Made by a program: the position numbers and the translations under genes. 64,000 nt of DNA. It comes from CALCNS01 sp964425745. Its GTDB lineage: Bacteria; Bacillota; JAAYKD01. This document shows, piece after piece, positions 23,581-31,892 of the stretch; within the stretch, counting starts at the first letter, position 1, and each line of letters begins with the position of its first letter. The stretch spans positions 62,001 through 126,000 of the forward strand of contig CAYRNW010000002.1 of the NCBI GenBank assembly GCA_964425745.1, written 5' to 3'. The notes below the pieces were generated by a model that had not been told where the DNA came from, searched no databases, and saw only the letters and a program-made list of their open reading frames with translations.

Positions 23581-24876
23581 ATGCCCGCGATCTTGCGGCA
23601 CACCTACAGTCTCTGCCCGGTTTGCCAAAAAAAACTTGGTGCTGCCTACATCAAACGAGATCATGTTCTTTATTTAGAAAAAACCTGCCCTGATCACGGT
23701 TTATTTCGTGTCCCGGTCTGGAATTTTAAAATCTCAGGAGAGGCCTGGCGGTATCTTGAACCCGAACTCGCAACCGCACCTCCGTGTCCGGACGCTTGTG
23801 GACTATGCTCTGAACATCGTCAAGACACTTGTTGTGTGGTCTTGGAAGTTACCAAGCGTTGCAACTTAGCATGTCGGTATTGTTTTGCAGACGGTGGCGA
23901 AGGTAGCGATGTCCCCTTTACAGACTTAGAACATGCTTTTCAAGACTTATATACCCAAGGAAAAACCTTGGTTCAATTATCCGGGGGAGAACCCACCCTA
24001 CGCAACGATTTACCTGAAATCATTCTGGCAGCCAAAAGAGCTGGTCTCCCTTATGTTCAGTTAAACACCAACGGCTTATGTCTGGCAGAAGATCCATCCT
24101 ATGCCGCTACCTTAGCCGATGCTGGCTTATCTTTTGTCTTCCTGCAATTCGATGGCCTCAACCCAGAAATCTATGAAACTCTAAGAGGGCGTGCCCTCTT
24201 AGAAATCAAAAAAAAGGCGATTGATCATTGTGAAGCGGTCGGCCTGGGAGTCACCCTAGTGGTAACCGTAGTTCAGGGTGTAAACGATGACCATTTAGGT
24301 GATATCTTGCGGTTTGCGTGGGAAAACTCACCTACCATACGTGGAGTCAATTTTCAACCGGTCAGCTACTTTGGTAGAATCCCGGATCAGAAGGAATTTC
24401 CATCGCGATTGACCCTCGACGTCTTGGCCTCCGAAATCGAGCGTCAAACGATGGGAGTGATTTTAGCAAAAAATTTATTCCCTGCCAAAAACGATCATCC
24501 CTTGTGTGGATTCCATGGTGATTTTGTAGTCACCGCTTCCGGACTTCCCCAGGCCTTGTCAAGACCGGCTGCTGCTTGTGCATGTGGAAAGGGGCTTGTA
24601 TCCGCGGTCAACAAACGGGAGTTTTTGGCCAAACGTTGGCAGAGAAAACCCACTTCCCCCTCTGTTCTTGATACTTCCCAAAGCCATGATCTCTTTGATT
24701 TAGACTATTTTGCCAAGCGGGTGCAAAGCCATGGCTTTACCATAACAGCCATTGCCTTCCAGGACGCCGGAAACCTTGATCTGGAGCGTTTAAAACATTG
24801 TCGCCTCCATGTCTATGATCACGGCCGTATGGTTCCTTTTTGTGCCCATTACTACACTCCTTGGAGGGACGTATGA
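23581..24876 (+). CDS. Radical SAM protein of the molybdenum hydroxylase locus (TrsS-like)
   Basis: A 431-aa protein. The N-terminal Cys-rich part (LCPVCQKK, CPDHG, CPDACGLCSEH) precedes the radical SAM core. The cluster motif CNLACRYC is in EVTKRCNLACRYCFADGG, followed by QLSGGEPTLRNDLPE (SAM-binding GGE-type) and YVQLNTNG. The C-terminal region (CGFHGDFVVTASG, CACGKG) is of unknown function. Some family members are, to my memory, selenoproteins with Sec near the N-terminal Cys pair; here both are Cys codons. The start is coupled to the preceding gene (GGAGG, 1-base gap) and the end overlaps the methyltransferase start (ATGA). The reaction is unknown. Confidence 0.8.
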   Translation: MPAILRHTYSLCPVCQKKLGAAYIKRDHVLYLEKTCPDHGLFRVPVWNFKISGEAWRYLEPELATAPPCPDACGLCSEHRQDTCCVVLEVTKRCNLACRYCFADGGEGSDVPFTDLEHAFQDLYTQGKTLVQLSGGEPTLRNDLPEIILAAKRAGLPYVQLNTNGLCLAEDPSYAATLADAGLSFVFLQFDGLNPEIYETLRGRALLEIKKKAIDHCEAVGLGVTLVVTVVQGVNDDHLGDILRFAWENSPTIRGVNFQPVSYFGRIPDQKEFPSRLTLDVLASEIERQTMGVILAKNLFPAKNDHPLCGFHGDFVVTASGLPQALSRPAAACACGKGLVSAVNKREFLAKRWQRKPTSPSVLDTSQSHDLFDLDYFAKRVQSHGFTITAIAFQDAGNLDLERLKHCRLHVYDHGRMVPFCAHYYTPWRDV

Positions 24877-25478
24877 GCGTGCGCGAATCAACACTCGATT
24901 GTCTCAGACCGGGTGGTCTTGCTCTAACGGAACAGGGTATCAACGTCTGTAATTTTCCCCTCGGAGCTGTTTTAGCCGATATCGGTTGTGGAAATGGTAG
25001 TAGCGTTCGCTATCTACAATCCTTGGGTTATGTTGCTCATGGTGTAGACCTCATAGCCGAGCCGCCTCTTCTTCAAGGAGATGCAACATGCTTACCTTTT
25101 GCTACGCAAACGATCGATGGCTTACTCTATGAATGCAGTTTTTCAAAAATGTTCCCTCCGGAAATGGTATTGGCGGAAGCAAAGCGGGTCTTAAAACCGC
25201 AAGGGAAACTGCTTATGAGTGACTTTTATGCTAGAGGTCTGTCTGCCGACTTTCAAGGCTTGTTGGGACGAGTAGAAAGAGAAGAGGAAATCAAACAACG
25301 CCTTCAAAATGCCGGATTTCAACTTTTACACTGGCAAGACGCCAGTCATGATGTTTTGCAAACCTTTGGCCAGCTGATTTTGAACCATGGTTGTGTAGAA
25401 AAGATTTTGGGTGCCAATCGTAATCAGTTAAGGCAAGCCAAATCCGGCTATTTCTTATCGGTTTGGGAGGTGTCTTAA
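24873..25478 (+). CDS. SAM-dependent methyltransferase, class I (DVU_1556-like)
   Basis: A 201-aa protein. Motif I is LADIGCGNGSSVRYLQ; the acidic end of strand 2 is GVDLIAEPP; the motif IV/post-I region is GLLYECSFSKMFPPEMVLAEAKRVLKPQGKLLMSD. It starts at ATG 24873, overlapping the radical SAM stop (ATGA) with GGAGG upstream, and its own stop overlaps the ligase start. This tight coupling with the radical SAM and ligase genes suggests that all three act on one substrate, which I cannot name. Confidence 0.8.
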   Translation: MSVRESTLDCLRPGGLALTEQGINVCNFPLGAVLADIGCGNGSSVRYLQSLGYVAHGVDLIAEPPLLQGDATCLPFATQTIDGLLYECSFSKMFPPEMVLAEAKRVLKPQGKLLMSDFYARGLSADFQGLLGRVEREEEIKQRLQNAGFQLLHWQDASHDVLQTFGQLILNHGCVEKILGANRNQLRQAKSGYFLSVWEVS

Positions 25479-26629
25479 TGTTATCGGGAATTGAAAGTTG
25501 GATCTTACAACGTTGTGGGTTCGGTTCTTTCCAAGAATTAGAAGCATGGCAAGAGCAAGCTTATCAAAAACAAGTTGAGCACGCCAAAAAATCAAGCTTT
25601 TACCGTGAAGGTCTTCATGGATTCACTACTTCTGAGGACTTACGGCAAGACCCGTTACGCTTTCTGTGCATCCCACCCAAAGAAGTAAGTCGCATCACCA
25701 CCTTGCCAACCTCCGGTACCAGCGGAACGCCGAAACGCATCTATTTTTCCGAAGAAGATTTAGAACTGACTGCTGAATACTTTGAAATTGGGATGCAAGA
25801 GCTGATGAAGCCTCGAGAAAAAGCTGCGATTTTTATGCCGGGAGCGACTCCGGGCAGCGTAGGAGAGTTATTGATTCGAGCAATTCATCGTTTTGGCGGA
25901 GAAGCAGAGGCTTTTGGTTTTATCCGAGATCCCAGAGAGGCCATTACCCAAGCCGAAACGGCCGATTGTCTCTTGGGGCACCCCACTCAATTATTGGTCT
26001 TGAGCCGCTTCGCACCTCATTTGCGGCCCAAATCGATTTTATTGACTGGAGACCCGGTTCCAAGCTGGTTATTGACTGAGCTCGAACAAACGTGGGGGTG
26101 CAGAACCCACCCGCATTATGGTTTAACAGAAAGCGGATTTGGTTTAGCTGTGCGAGGACAAGACGGCCGATCTGAACAAATTTGCCATCCGTTTATTCGA
26201 TTAGAAATTATAGATCCCCACACCGGCAACGAAGTCGCGGAAGGGGAATGGGGCGAAATTGTTCTGAGCACCTTGCAACGAACTGCCATGCCTTTATTAC
26301 GGTATCGCACCGGTGATAGGGGACGGTTCTCACCCGGTTTCATCCCGAGACGTTTAGATATTCGGCAATCTAGGATTGATCAGCCCTTATATGCCAACGA
26401 ATTTTCGGTGCATCAGCTCGATGAAATGATTTTTGCACACCGAGAAATTCTCAACTATAGCGCAACACTTCGCAAAAACGAACTGGAACTCACCCTCGAT
26501 AGCAAGGAAACCTCCGCCACTTTGGAGAATTTATTAAGGGATTATTTGAATCTATCCATCCCTTGGAAAATTACAATAAAACCGTTATTCTGTGACCCTG
26601 GAAAAAGAAAAATCAACATAGAAGAATAA
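25478..26629 (+). CDS. AMP-dependent CoA ligase-like protein (DVU_1553-like)
   Basis: A 383-aa protein of the phenylacetate-CoA ligase branch. The P-loop-like adenylation motif is TLPTSGTSGTPKRIYFS, then HPHYGLTESGFG and YRTGDRGRFSPGFIPRR. It is shorter than usual ligases because the C-terminal domain is brief (residues about 300-383). It probably adenylates a carboxylate and may transfer it to CoA or another thiol. TAATG overlaps the preceding stop. It is part of the radical SAM/methyltransferase trio. Confidence 0.78.
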   Translation: MLSGIESWILQRCGFGSFQELEAWQEQAYQKQVEHAKKSSFYREGLHGFTTSEDLRQDPLRFLCIPPKEVSRITTLPTSGTSGTPKRIYFSEEDLELTAEYFEIGMQELMKPREKAAIFMPGATPGSVGELLIRAIHRFGGEAEAFGFIRDPREAITQAETADCLLGHPTQLLVLSRFAPHLRPKSILLTGDPVPSWLLTELEQTWGCRTHPHYGLTESGFGLAVRGQDGRSEQICHPFIRLEIIDPHTGNEVAEGEWGEIVLSTLQRTAMPLLRYRTGDRGRFSPGFIPRRLDIRQSRIDQPLYANEFSVHQLDEMIFAHREILNYSATLRKNELELTLDSKETSATLENLLRDYLNLSIPWKITIKPLFCDPGKRKINIEE

Positions 26630-26643
26630 AGGGAGGAAGAACT

Positions 26644-26958
26644 ATGGAATTCAAAAACGCCACCATCATTGCCAAAGCGAATGTCTATTTCGATGGCAAA
26701 GTTACCAGTCGTACCTTATATACCGCTGAAGGTGTAAAAAAGACTTTAGGCATATTTTTACCCGGTGAATATCAATTCAACACCGCAGCAGAGGAATTAA
26801 TGGAAATCTTAGCCGGAGAAGTCGATATCCGCATAGCGGGTGAAACTGAATTCAAACTTTACACAGGAAATACCCATTTTACGGTACCGGCCAATTCTTC
26901 TTTTGAACTTAAAGTTTACCAGGTCACTGATTACTGCTGCACCTATATCGAAGCCTAA
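26644..26958 (+). CDS. ppnP: Pyrimidine/purine nucleoside phosphorylase, PpnP-like
   Basis: A 104-aa single-domain cupin matching the PpnP (formerly YaiE/DUF1255) pattern: FDGKVTSRTLYTAEGVKKTLG, PGEYQFNTAAEELMEILAG and FTVPANSSFELKV. The known enzyme splits nucleosides with phosphate. It is 14 bp after the ligase gene with GGAGGAA upstream, so it is part of the same transcript. This may link the locus to purine or pyrimidine bases, or it may be a passenger. Confidence 0.8.
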   Translation: MEFKNATIIAKANVYFDGKVTSRTLYTAEGVKKTLGIFLPGEYQFNTAAEELMEILAGEVDIRIAGETEFKLYTGNTHFTVPANSSFELKVYQVTDYCCTYIEA

Positions 26959-26982
26959 TCCCGAATCCTAAGAGAGCAAAAA

Positions 26983-27009
26983 AACCCGGTAGCAATCTTC
27001 TACCGGGTT
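26983..27009. terminator. Hairpin between ppnP and the MocA-like gene
   Basis: AACCCGGTAG (26983-26992) and CTACCGGGTT (27000-27009) pair perfectly. The U-tract is good only on the minus strand (the A-run lies on its left), so on the plus strand it is a weak terminator. Confidence 0.5.
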
Positions 27010-27061
27010 ATATCAGGCAAGGGATATGTTTTTAAATACCGTTCGCCAAAGGAGATCCACC

Positions 27062-28036
27062 ATGAAAACCGGAGCCGTTATCGTAGCAGCGGGCTTGTCC
27101 TCGCGTATGAAGTCCTTTAAACCTCTTTTGCAACTTGGCGGTTCAACCGTTATTCGCACCGCCATTGAAACGCTACAAAGCGCAGGTGTTTCACCGATTG
27201 TCGTTGTCACCGGTCGTGAAGCCGACGCTTTACAACGTCATTTACAACCTTTAGCCGTTCATTGTATCTATAACAAAGATTTTGCAACAACCGATATGTT
27301 TCATTCCGCAAAAATAGGGATGCATTATATTGAACGTCTTTGTGATCGTTTCTTCTTTTTGCCGGCCGATGTACCTCTTTTTTCAAAACGCAGTTTATTA
27401 ACGATGATGGGATACTCGGACTATGCCGGTTGCCAGTTGCTTAAACCTTCTTATAAAGGGCAGGAGGGGCATCCGGTCTTGATCGACCAGAAGCTGATTA
27501 AAGACCTCTTACTCTTTACTGGCGATGGCGGGTTAAAAGGCGCTTTAGATCAACTGAATTGTCATAAAGAAATCTTGGATCTACCTGATGCCGGAACCAC
27601 AATGGATGCCGATAAACCCGAAGAATATCAACAATTAAAGCGTTATGCTGCCACGATGTCTCAAAAAGATCCATTGAAAATTCAGATCGATGCTTTGATT
27701 CAACGGCGTGAACCTTTCTTTTCAGCTCAAGTGGCACAATTGATGCAAGATGTTGCACGTAGCCACTCATTGCGACAGGCTTGCACCTTAAATTTGATTT
27801 CTTATTCAAAAGGTTGGAAATGGATCAAAATGGCAGAGAGCCAATTAGGCTTTGCCTTACTAGACAGCCAACAAGGAGGAAAAAGAGGCGGACAGAGTCG
27901 CTTGACCCCAGAAGGAGCTCACTTCTTAAAAATTTATACAGAATACCAGCAAGCATTAGAGCGATATGCTGAAATGTTGTTTCGAAATTCGTTTCAAGCT
28001 TATCTCGAAGAAGAGTCTCCAAAGGAAGAAGAATGA
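27062..28036 (+). CDS. mocA: MocA-like molybdenum cofactor cytidylyltransferase fused to a ModE-type HTH domain
   Basis: A 324-aa protein. Residues 1-200 are a MobA-like nucleotidyltransferase: GAVIVAAGLSSRMKSFKPLL (nucleotide loop), FFLPADVPLFS (metal-binding Asp) and KGQEGHPVLI. Residues about 215-315 are a winged helix of the ModE/LysR type (SLRQACTLNLISYSKGWKWIK, GGKRGGQSRLTPEG). MocA transfers CMP from CTP to Moco to make MCD, the cofactor form of Mop-type enzymes. The HTH half may sense the metal and regulate the locus, or be a structural relic. ATG 27062 has AAAGGAG. Confidence 0.82.
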   Translation: MKTGAVIVAAGLSSRMKSFKPLLQLGGSTVIRTAIETLQSAGVSPIVVVTGREADALQRHLQPLAVHCIYNKDFATTDMFHSAKIGMHYIERLCDRFFFLPADVPLFSKRSLLTMMGYSDYAGCQLLKPSYKGQEGHPVLIDQKLIKDLLLFTGDGGLKGALDQLNCHKEILDLPDAGTTMDADKPEEYQQLKRYAATMSQKDPLKIQIDALIQRREPFFSAQVAQLMQDVARSHSLRQACTLNLISYSKGWKWIKMAESQLGFALLDSQQGGKRGGQSRLTPEGAHFLKIYTEYQQALERYAEMLFRNSFQAYLEEESPKEEE

Positions 28037-28037
28037 C

Positions 28038-29132
28038 ATGAAGAACAAGCTTTTTCTGACAGGCCCTTCCGGAAGTGGAAAAACCACGAGTTTGATTCAA
28101 GTATTGAGTTCTATTCAGGGTGATATCGGGGGATTTATGGTTCAAAGAATCCGCTCCGGTGGTCAAGTGATCGGGTATTCTATGGTTCCGGCAAAAGATA
28201 TGGATCAAGTTTGGGCCAATCAATCCGAACCTCCCACAAATTGTTTTTTAACAATGGGGAACACTGGCTTGTGCTTTCATCCAGATCGTTTTGCAGAAAG
28301 TTTTCAGCAATTGACACAGAAAGGAGATCTCATCGTTTTGGATGAGATTGGAGGTATCGAGTTGCAATTGCCGCAAATTCGCCTGCGGATTCTAGAGTTG
28401 TTAAAAAGCGACACCCCATTGTTAGCCGTTTGGAAATCAAGAGAAAATCTTTTACATATGATTCAGCACGGCAAAGTTTCGTCAGCTTTATTACCTTTGC
28501 ATCAAGAAGTAGAATCGATTCTCTTGAATCATCCAAAAGCAGCAATCCTTTCAGTCCCTCCATCTCAAGAACTACTCTTGCGCTTCTTAAAAGCGAATGG
28601 CCTCCATAAAGATCTACCCGGTCGGGCTTCTTGTTTGGAACGATTACACCAATGCTCTCCGGCCATTCAGGCACACAGTTTAATCGTTACCAAAATGGCA
28701 GAGGCTTTCTCAAATTACTTTCAAGCTAAAGATCCAGAAATGCTGATTCAAGCGTCTCTTCTACACGATGTGGAACGCCATCAGAAAAATCATGCTCAAG
28801 TCCTGGCACAGCTTTTGTTGGAACAGGGTTATGATCATCTCGCATCCATTGTAAGTCAACACATGGTCTTATCTCCCGAATTCTACAACACCGATGCTGC
28901 CATCTTATGGTTAGCCGACAAATGTTGTTTGGAGGATCAACTGGTTCATCCTAATCTGCGTTTTCAAACCAGTTTAGATCGATATGGCCTCACGGAAAGC
29001 GTACAAACGAATTTGCGTGCATTAGCTTCTTTTCAACTTGAAGAACACTGGGATCCTAAAAAAATCTTAGATCAATATGGAGGATATCATGAAAACGATC
29101 TTTTCGACATTGAAGACTTGTTTAGAAACTGA
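28038..29132 (+). CDS. P-loop NTPase (THEP1/YqeC-like) fused to an HD domain
   Basis: A 364-aa protein. Walker A is FLTGPSGSGKTTSLIQVL at the N-terminus and Walker B is LIVLDEIGGIELQ near residue 100, as in THEP1-type nucleoside triphosphatases. A C-terminal HD phosphohydrolase part follows (ASLLHDVERHQKNHAQVLAQLL). It lies 1 bp after the MocA-like gene and overlaps xdhC, so it is in the maturation operon. The role may be nucleotide handling during cofactor insertion; this is inference. Confidence 0.7.
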   Translation: MKNKLFLTGPSGSGKTTSLIQVLSSIQGDIGGFMVQRIRSGGQVIGYSMVPAKDMDQVWANQSEPPTNCFLTMGNTGLCFHPDRFAESFQQLTQKGDLIVLDEIGGIELQLPQIRLRILELLKSDTPLLAVWKSRENLLHMIQHGKVSSALLPLHQEVESILLNHPKAAILSVPPSQELLLRFLKANGLHKDLPGRASCLERLHQCSPAIQAHSLIVTKMAEAFSNYFQAKDPEMLIQASLLHDVERHQKNHAQVLAQLLLEQGYDHLASIVSQHMVLSPEFYNTDAAILWLADKCCLEDQLVHPNLRFQTSLDRYGLTESVQTNLRALASFQLEEHWDPKKILDQYGGYHENDLFDIEDLFRN

Positions 29133-30090
29133 AGATGCGGTTTTAGTCACGGTTGTTGCCGGCTCCGGCTCCACTCCACGAGGTGTAGGCGCTACCATGG
29201 TCATTACTGCGAGTGGGCGCTTAGCAGGAACCATTGGTGGAGGAATGGTTGAATATAAATCCCAACTATTGGCTCTGGACCTTCTAAAAACCAAAGAAAA
29301 TCATCTCAAGGAATTTCGATTGACCCCTAATCAGGTAGAAGATCTAGGCATGATTTGCGGAGGAGATGTCAACGTCTACTTCCGGGTATTCAAGGCCCGG
29401 GACTCTACGATGCTTACTTTTTTGGATTTGGTTTTGGAATCGTTTGATCTCCAAGAAAACAGCTGGTTTATCATCAATTTACAAAACGGCCAACTCGGTC
29501 TGTATCGCAAAAGCCTTGGCTCCTATGGTTTAACCTTAACTGAAGAACAACAAATACGCTTATTCCGAAACCATTCAATGCAAAGGGATGGCATTTACGT
29601 GCAGCCTATTCACCAAAGCGGAAAAGTTGTCGTGTTTGGCGGGGGACATGTTGCGCAAGAGCTAATTCCACTTTTAGATCACATTGGCTTTTCCTGTGTC
29701 GTTTTTGATGATCGTCCTGATTTTGTTACACCGGAGCTTTTTCCTCATGCCATAGAACGAATTTTAGGGGATTTTCACAAAATCCATGAGTATGTTACCT
29801 TAAACCCTGAAGATTATGCCATTGTAATGACACGTGGTCATGCATTTGACTTATTTGTTCAACGACAACTTCATTTCGTACCACTGACTTACATTGGAAT
29901 TATCGGTAGCCGCACAAAAATGGCGAAGATTTTTCAACAACTTCGAACAGAAGGGGTCCCCGAGCAAGAATTAGCACGAATCCACACGCCCATAGGCTTG
30001 CCGATTAAGGCCGAAACTCCCGCCGAAATTGCGGTATCGATTGCAGCGGAATTGATTCAGATGCGTGCAGAAGAGAAGAGCCGCCTATGA
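29089..30090 (+). CDS. xdhC: XdhC/CoxI family molybdenum hydroxylase maturation factor
   Basis: A 333-aa protein. The N-terminal XdhC domain is VTVVAGSGSTPRGVGATMVI...GTIGGGMVEY with CGGDVNVYF. The C-terminal Rossmann domain is VVVFGGGHVAQELIPLL and YIGIIGSRTKMAKIF. XdhC binds Moco, protects its sulfurated form and delivers it to the hydroxylase. ATG 29089 follows GGAGG by 5 nt within the 3' end of the NTPase gene; its stop overlaps the permease start (ATGA). Confidence 0.9.
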   Translation: MKTIFSTLKTCLETEDAVLVTVVAGSGSTPRGVGATMVITASGRLAGTIGGGMVEYKSQLLALDLLKTKENHLKEFRLTPNQVEDLGMICGGDVNVYFRVFKARDSTMLTFLDLVLESFDLQENSWFIINLQNGQLGLYRKSLGSYGLTLTEEQQIRLFRNHSMQRDGIYVQPIHQSGKVVVFGGGHVAQELIPLLDHIGFSCVVFDDRPDFVTPELFPHAIERILGDFHKIHEYVTLNPEDYAIVMTRGHAFDLFVQRQLHFVPLTYIGIIGSRTKMAKIFQQLRTEGVPEQELARIHTPIGLPIKAETPAEIAVSIAAELIQMRAEEKSRL

Positions 30091-31112
30091 GTACAAAATT
30101 TCATCCCAAGTATGTTCTCTTAGGTTTTACCGTACTGCTTCTTCTGACGATCGTCTTGTCCTTTTTACTCGGGCGATTTCCGGTCCCACCCGCTGAATTT
30201 TTCCGTATTCTCTTTTCACGGATCCAGCTTTCTTTTTTGAATCTGCCCAAGGGGGATATGAGCGCTACCGAAGTCGTTGTTTGGAACATCCGCTTTCCTC
30301 GAGTTTTAGCCGCTTGCTTGGTTGGGGCTTGCCTTTCTTCTGCAGGAGCCGCATATCAAGGGGTGTTTCAAAACCCCATGGCCTCTCCCGATATTTTAGG
30401 CGCAACCGCTGGTGCTGCGTTTGGAGCTGCACTCGCCATTTTGCTCGAAGCGAGTCAATCTCAAATTGTTTTATCGGCTTTTAGCTCCAGTATCCTTGCT
30501 GTGCTTTTGGTTTGGTTGGTCGGCCAGCGCGCAAAGGGAAGTAGGGTTTTAGGCCTAGTCTTATCTGGCATCATGATTGGTTCACTTTTTTCAGCCGGAA
30601 CTTCTTTTATAAAATTAGTAGCGGACCCCCAAGATCAATTGCCTGCTATTACCTATTGGTTGATTGGTAGCTTAGCCGGTGTTAAACGGGCTGAATTAGC
30701 CTTTGTTTGGCCCTTTATGGCCCTTGGTATGCTCGTCTTGTTTTTGACCCGCTGGCGCATCAATTTGCTAACGCTGGGAGATGAACAAGCGCGCACAATG
30801 GGTGTCAACGCTCAACGTCTAAGAATGGTGATTATTCTTTCTTCTACTTTGATTACCGCTGCTGCAATTTCAATTAGCGGTATGATCGGCTGGGTCGGTT
30901 TGGTCATTCCTCATCTGTCACGCCGCTTAGTGGGGAGTAATAATCGCTATGTCATTCCCTTATCCATGCTTTTTGGAGCAGTTTTCCTATTGGGCGTAGA
31001 TAACCTCTCGCGCACCTTATTTACGGTCGAGATTCCGATTGGCATCTTAACGGCGATGATTGGTGCCCCCTTCTTTCTTTTCTTGATGACTCGAAAGGAG
31101 GGTCCCTTTTGA
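30087..31112 (+). CDS. FecCD-family ABC importer permease (candidate molybdate/tungstate uptake)
   Basis: A 341-aa polytopic permease. FecCD marks are RFPRVLAACLVGACLSSAGAAYQG, NPMASPDILGATAGAAFG and GMIGWVGLVIPHLSRRLVG. The family imports siderophores, heme, cobalamin or oxyanions; MolB of Haemophilus shows that such type II importers can carry molybdate and tungstate. Its position between xdhC and a metal-chelation protein favours Mo/W. It overlaps both neighbours by 4 bp. Confidence 0.85.
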   Translation: MSTKFHPKYVLLGFTVLLLLTIVLSFLLGRFPVPPAEFFRILFSRIQLSFLNLPKGDMSATEVVVWNIRFPRVLAACLVGACLSSAGAAYQGVFQNPMASPDILGATAGAAFGAALAILLEASQSQIVLSAFSSSILAVLLVWLVGQRAKGSRVLGLVLSGIMIGSLFSAGTSFIKLVADPQDQLPAITYWLIGSLAGVKRAELAFVWPFMALGMLVLFLTRWRINLLTLGDEQARTMGVNAQRLRMVIILSSTLITAAAISISGMIGWVGLVIPHLSRRLVGSNNRYVIPLSMLFGAVFLLGVDNLSRTLFTVEIPIGILTAMIGAPFFLFLMTRKEGPF

Positions 31113-31891
31113 GTATTGTAGTTGAAAATTTAGGCTTTTCCTACGGAACCCGCGTAATTTTAAACCATATTGATTTTCAAGCAAATAAAGGAGAGGTTTT
31201 AGCGCTTCTCGGCCCCAATGGGGTGGGAAAAAGCACGTTATTCCACTGCATTTTAGGATTACAAGCTCGTTATCAGGGTTCGATTCGGATTAACGACCGG
31301 GAAGCAAATACGCTTTCTGCGAAAGAACTTGCTCACGAAATCGCGTTTATTCCTCAAATGCAGAAGTCTACCTTCCATTTTAGCGTATTAGACATGGTTC
31401 TCATGGGAACAACCGCTCAATTGAGTTTATTACAACAACCCGGTGAGACGCAGTTGAAACAAGCGCATGCCGCTTTGGCGCGCTTTGGAATCGGTCATTT
31501 GGCAGAACGAGATTTTGAACAATTGAGTGGCGGAGAGTCTCAGTTAACCTTGATTGCCAGAGCCATTGCACAAGGGGCTAAGATTTTGCTTTTAGACGAG
31601 CCCACCGCTAGTTTAGATTATGGCAATTCCTTACGAGTCATGGAAGAAATCCGCCGACTCGCAAAAGAGGGATTCACCATTCTGTTTTCGACTCATGATC
31701 CAAATCAGGCTCTGAGTTATGCCACTCAAGTCCTTGCTCTATATGAAGGCAATGTCGCAGCTTTTGGACCTACGAATCTTGTCTTGCAGCCGGCTCTGTT
31801 GGAACAACTTTATCAAATTTCGGTTCGATTTGAAACCATTGGCGAGGAGCAACATCGAATATGCATTCCTCTGCCGCGAAAGGATGATTAA
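31109..31891 (+). CDS. ABC importer ATP-binding protein, FecE-like
   Basis: A 260-aa ATPase: Walker A LLGPNGVGKSTLFHCIL, Q-loop FIPQMQKSTFHFSV, signature QLSGGESQLTLIARAIAQ, Walker B ILLLDEPTASLD and the switch His in LFSTHDPNQ. It starts at TTG 31109 (AAAGGAGG upstream), overlapping the permease stop. It powers the adjacent FecCD permease. Confidence 0.9.
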   Translation: MSIVVENLGFSYGTRVILNHIDFQANKGEVLALLGPNGVGKSTLFHCILGLQARYQGSIRINDREANTLSAKELAHEIAFIPQMQKSTFHFSVLDMVLMGTTAQLSLLQQPGETQLKQAHAALARFGIGHLAERDFEQLSGGESQLTLIARAIAQGAKILLLDEPTASLDYGNSLRVMEEIRRLAKEGFTILFSTHDPNQALSYATQVLALYEGNVAAFGPTNLVLQPALLEQLYQISVRFETIGEEQHRICIPLPRKDD

Positions 31892-31892
31892 A

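Noticed and set aside
24181..24202. Near-perfect palindrome CTAAGAGGGC-GT-GCCCTCTTAG
   Set aside because: It is inside the radical SAM coding frame and has a 2-nt centre; most likely chance, no second copy seen.
23581..24876. Radical SAM protein as a second selenoprotein
   Set aside because: The N-terminal CPVC pair and all other candidate sites are ordinary Cys codons; no in-frame TGA.
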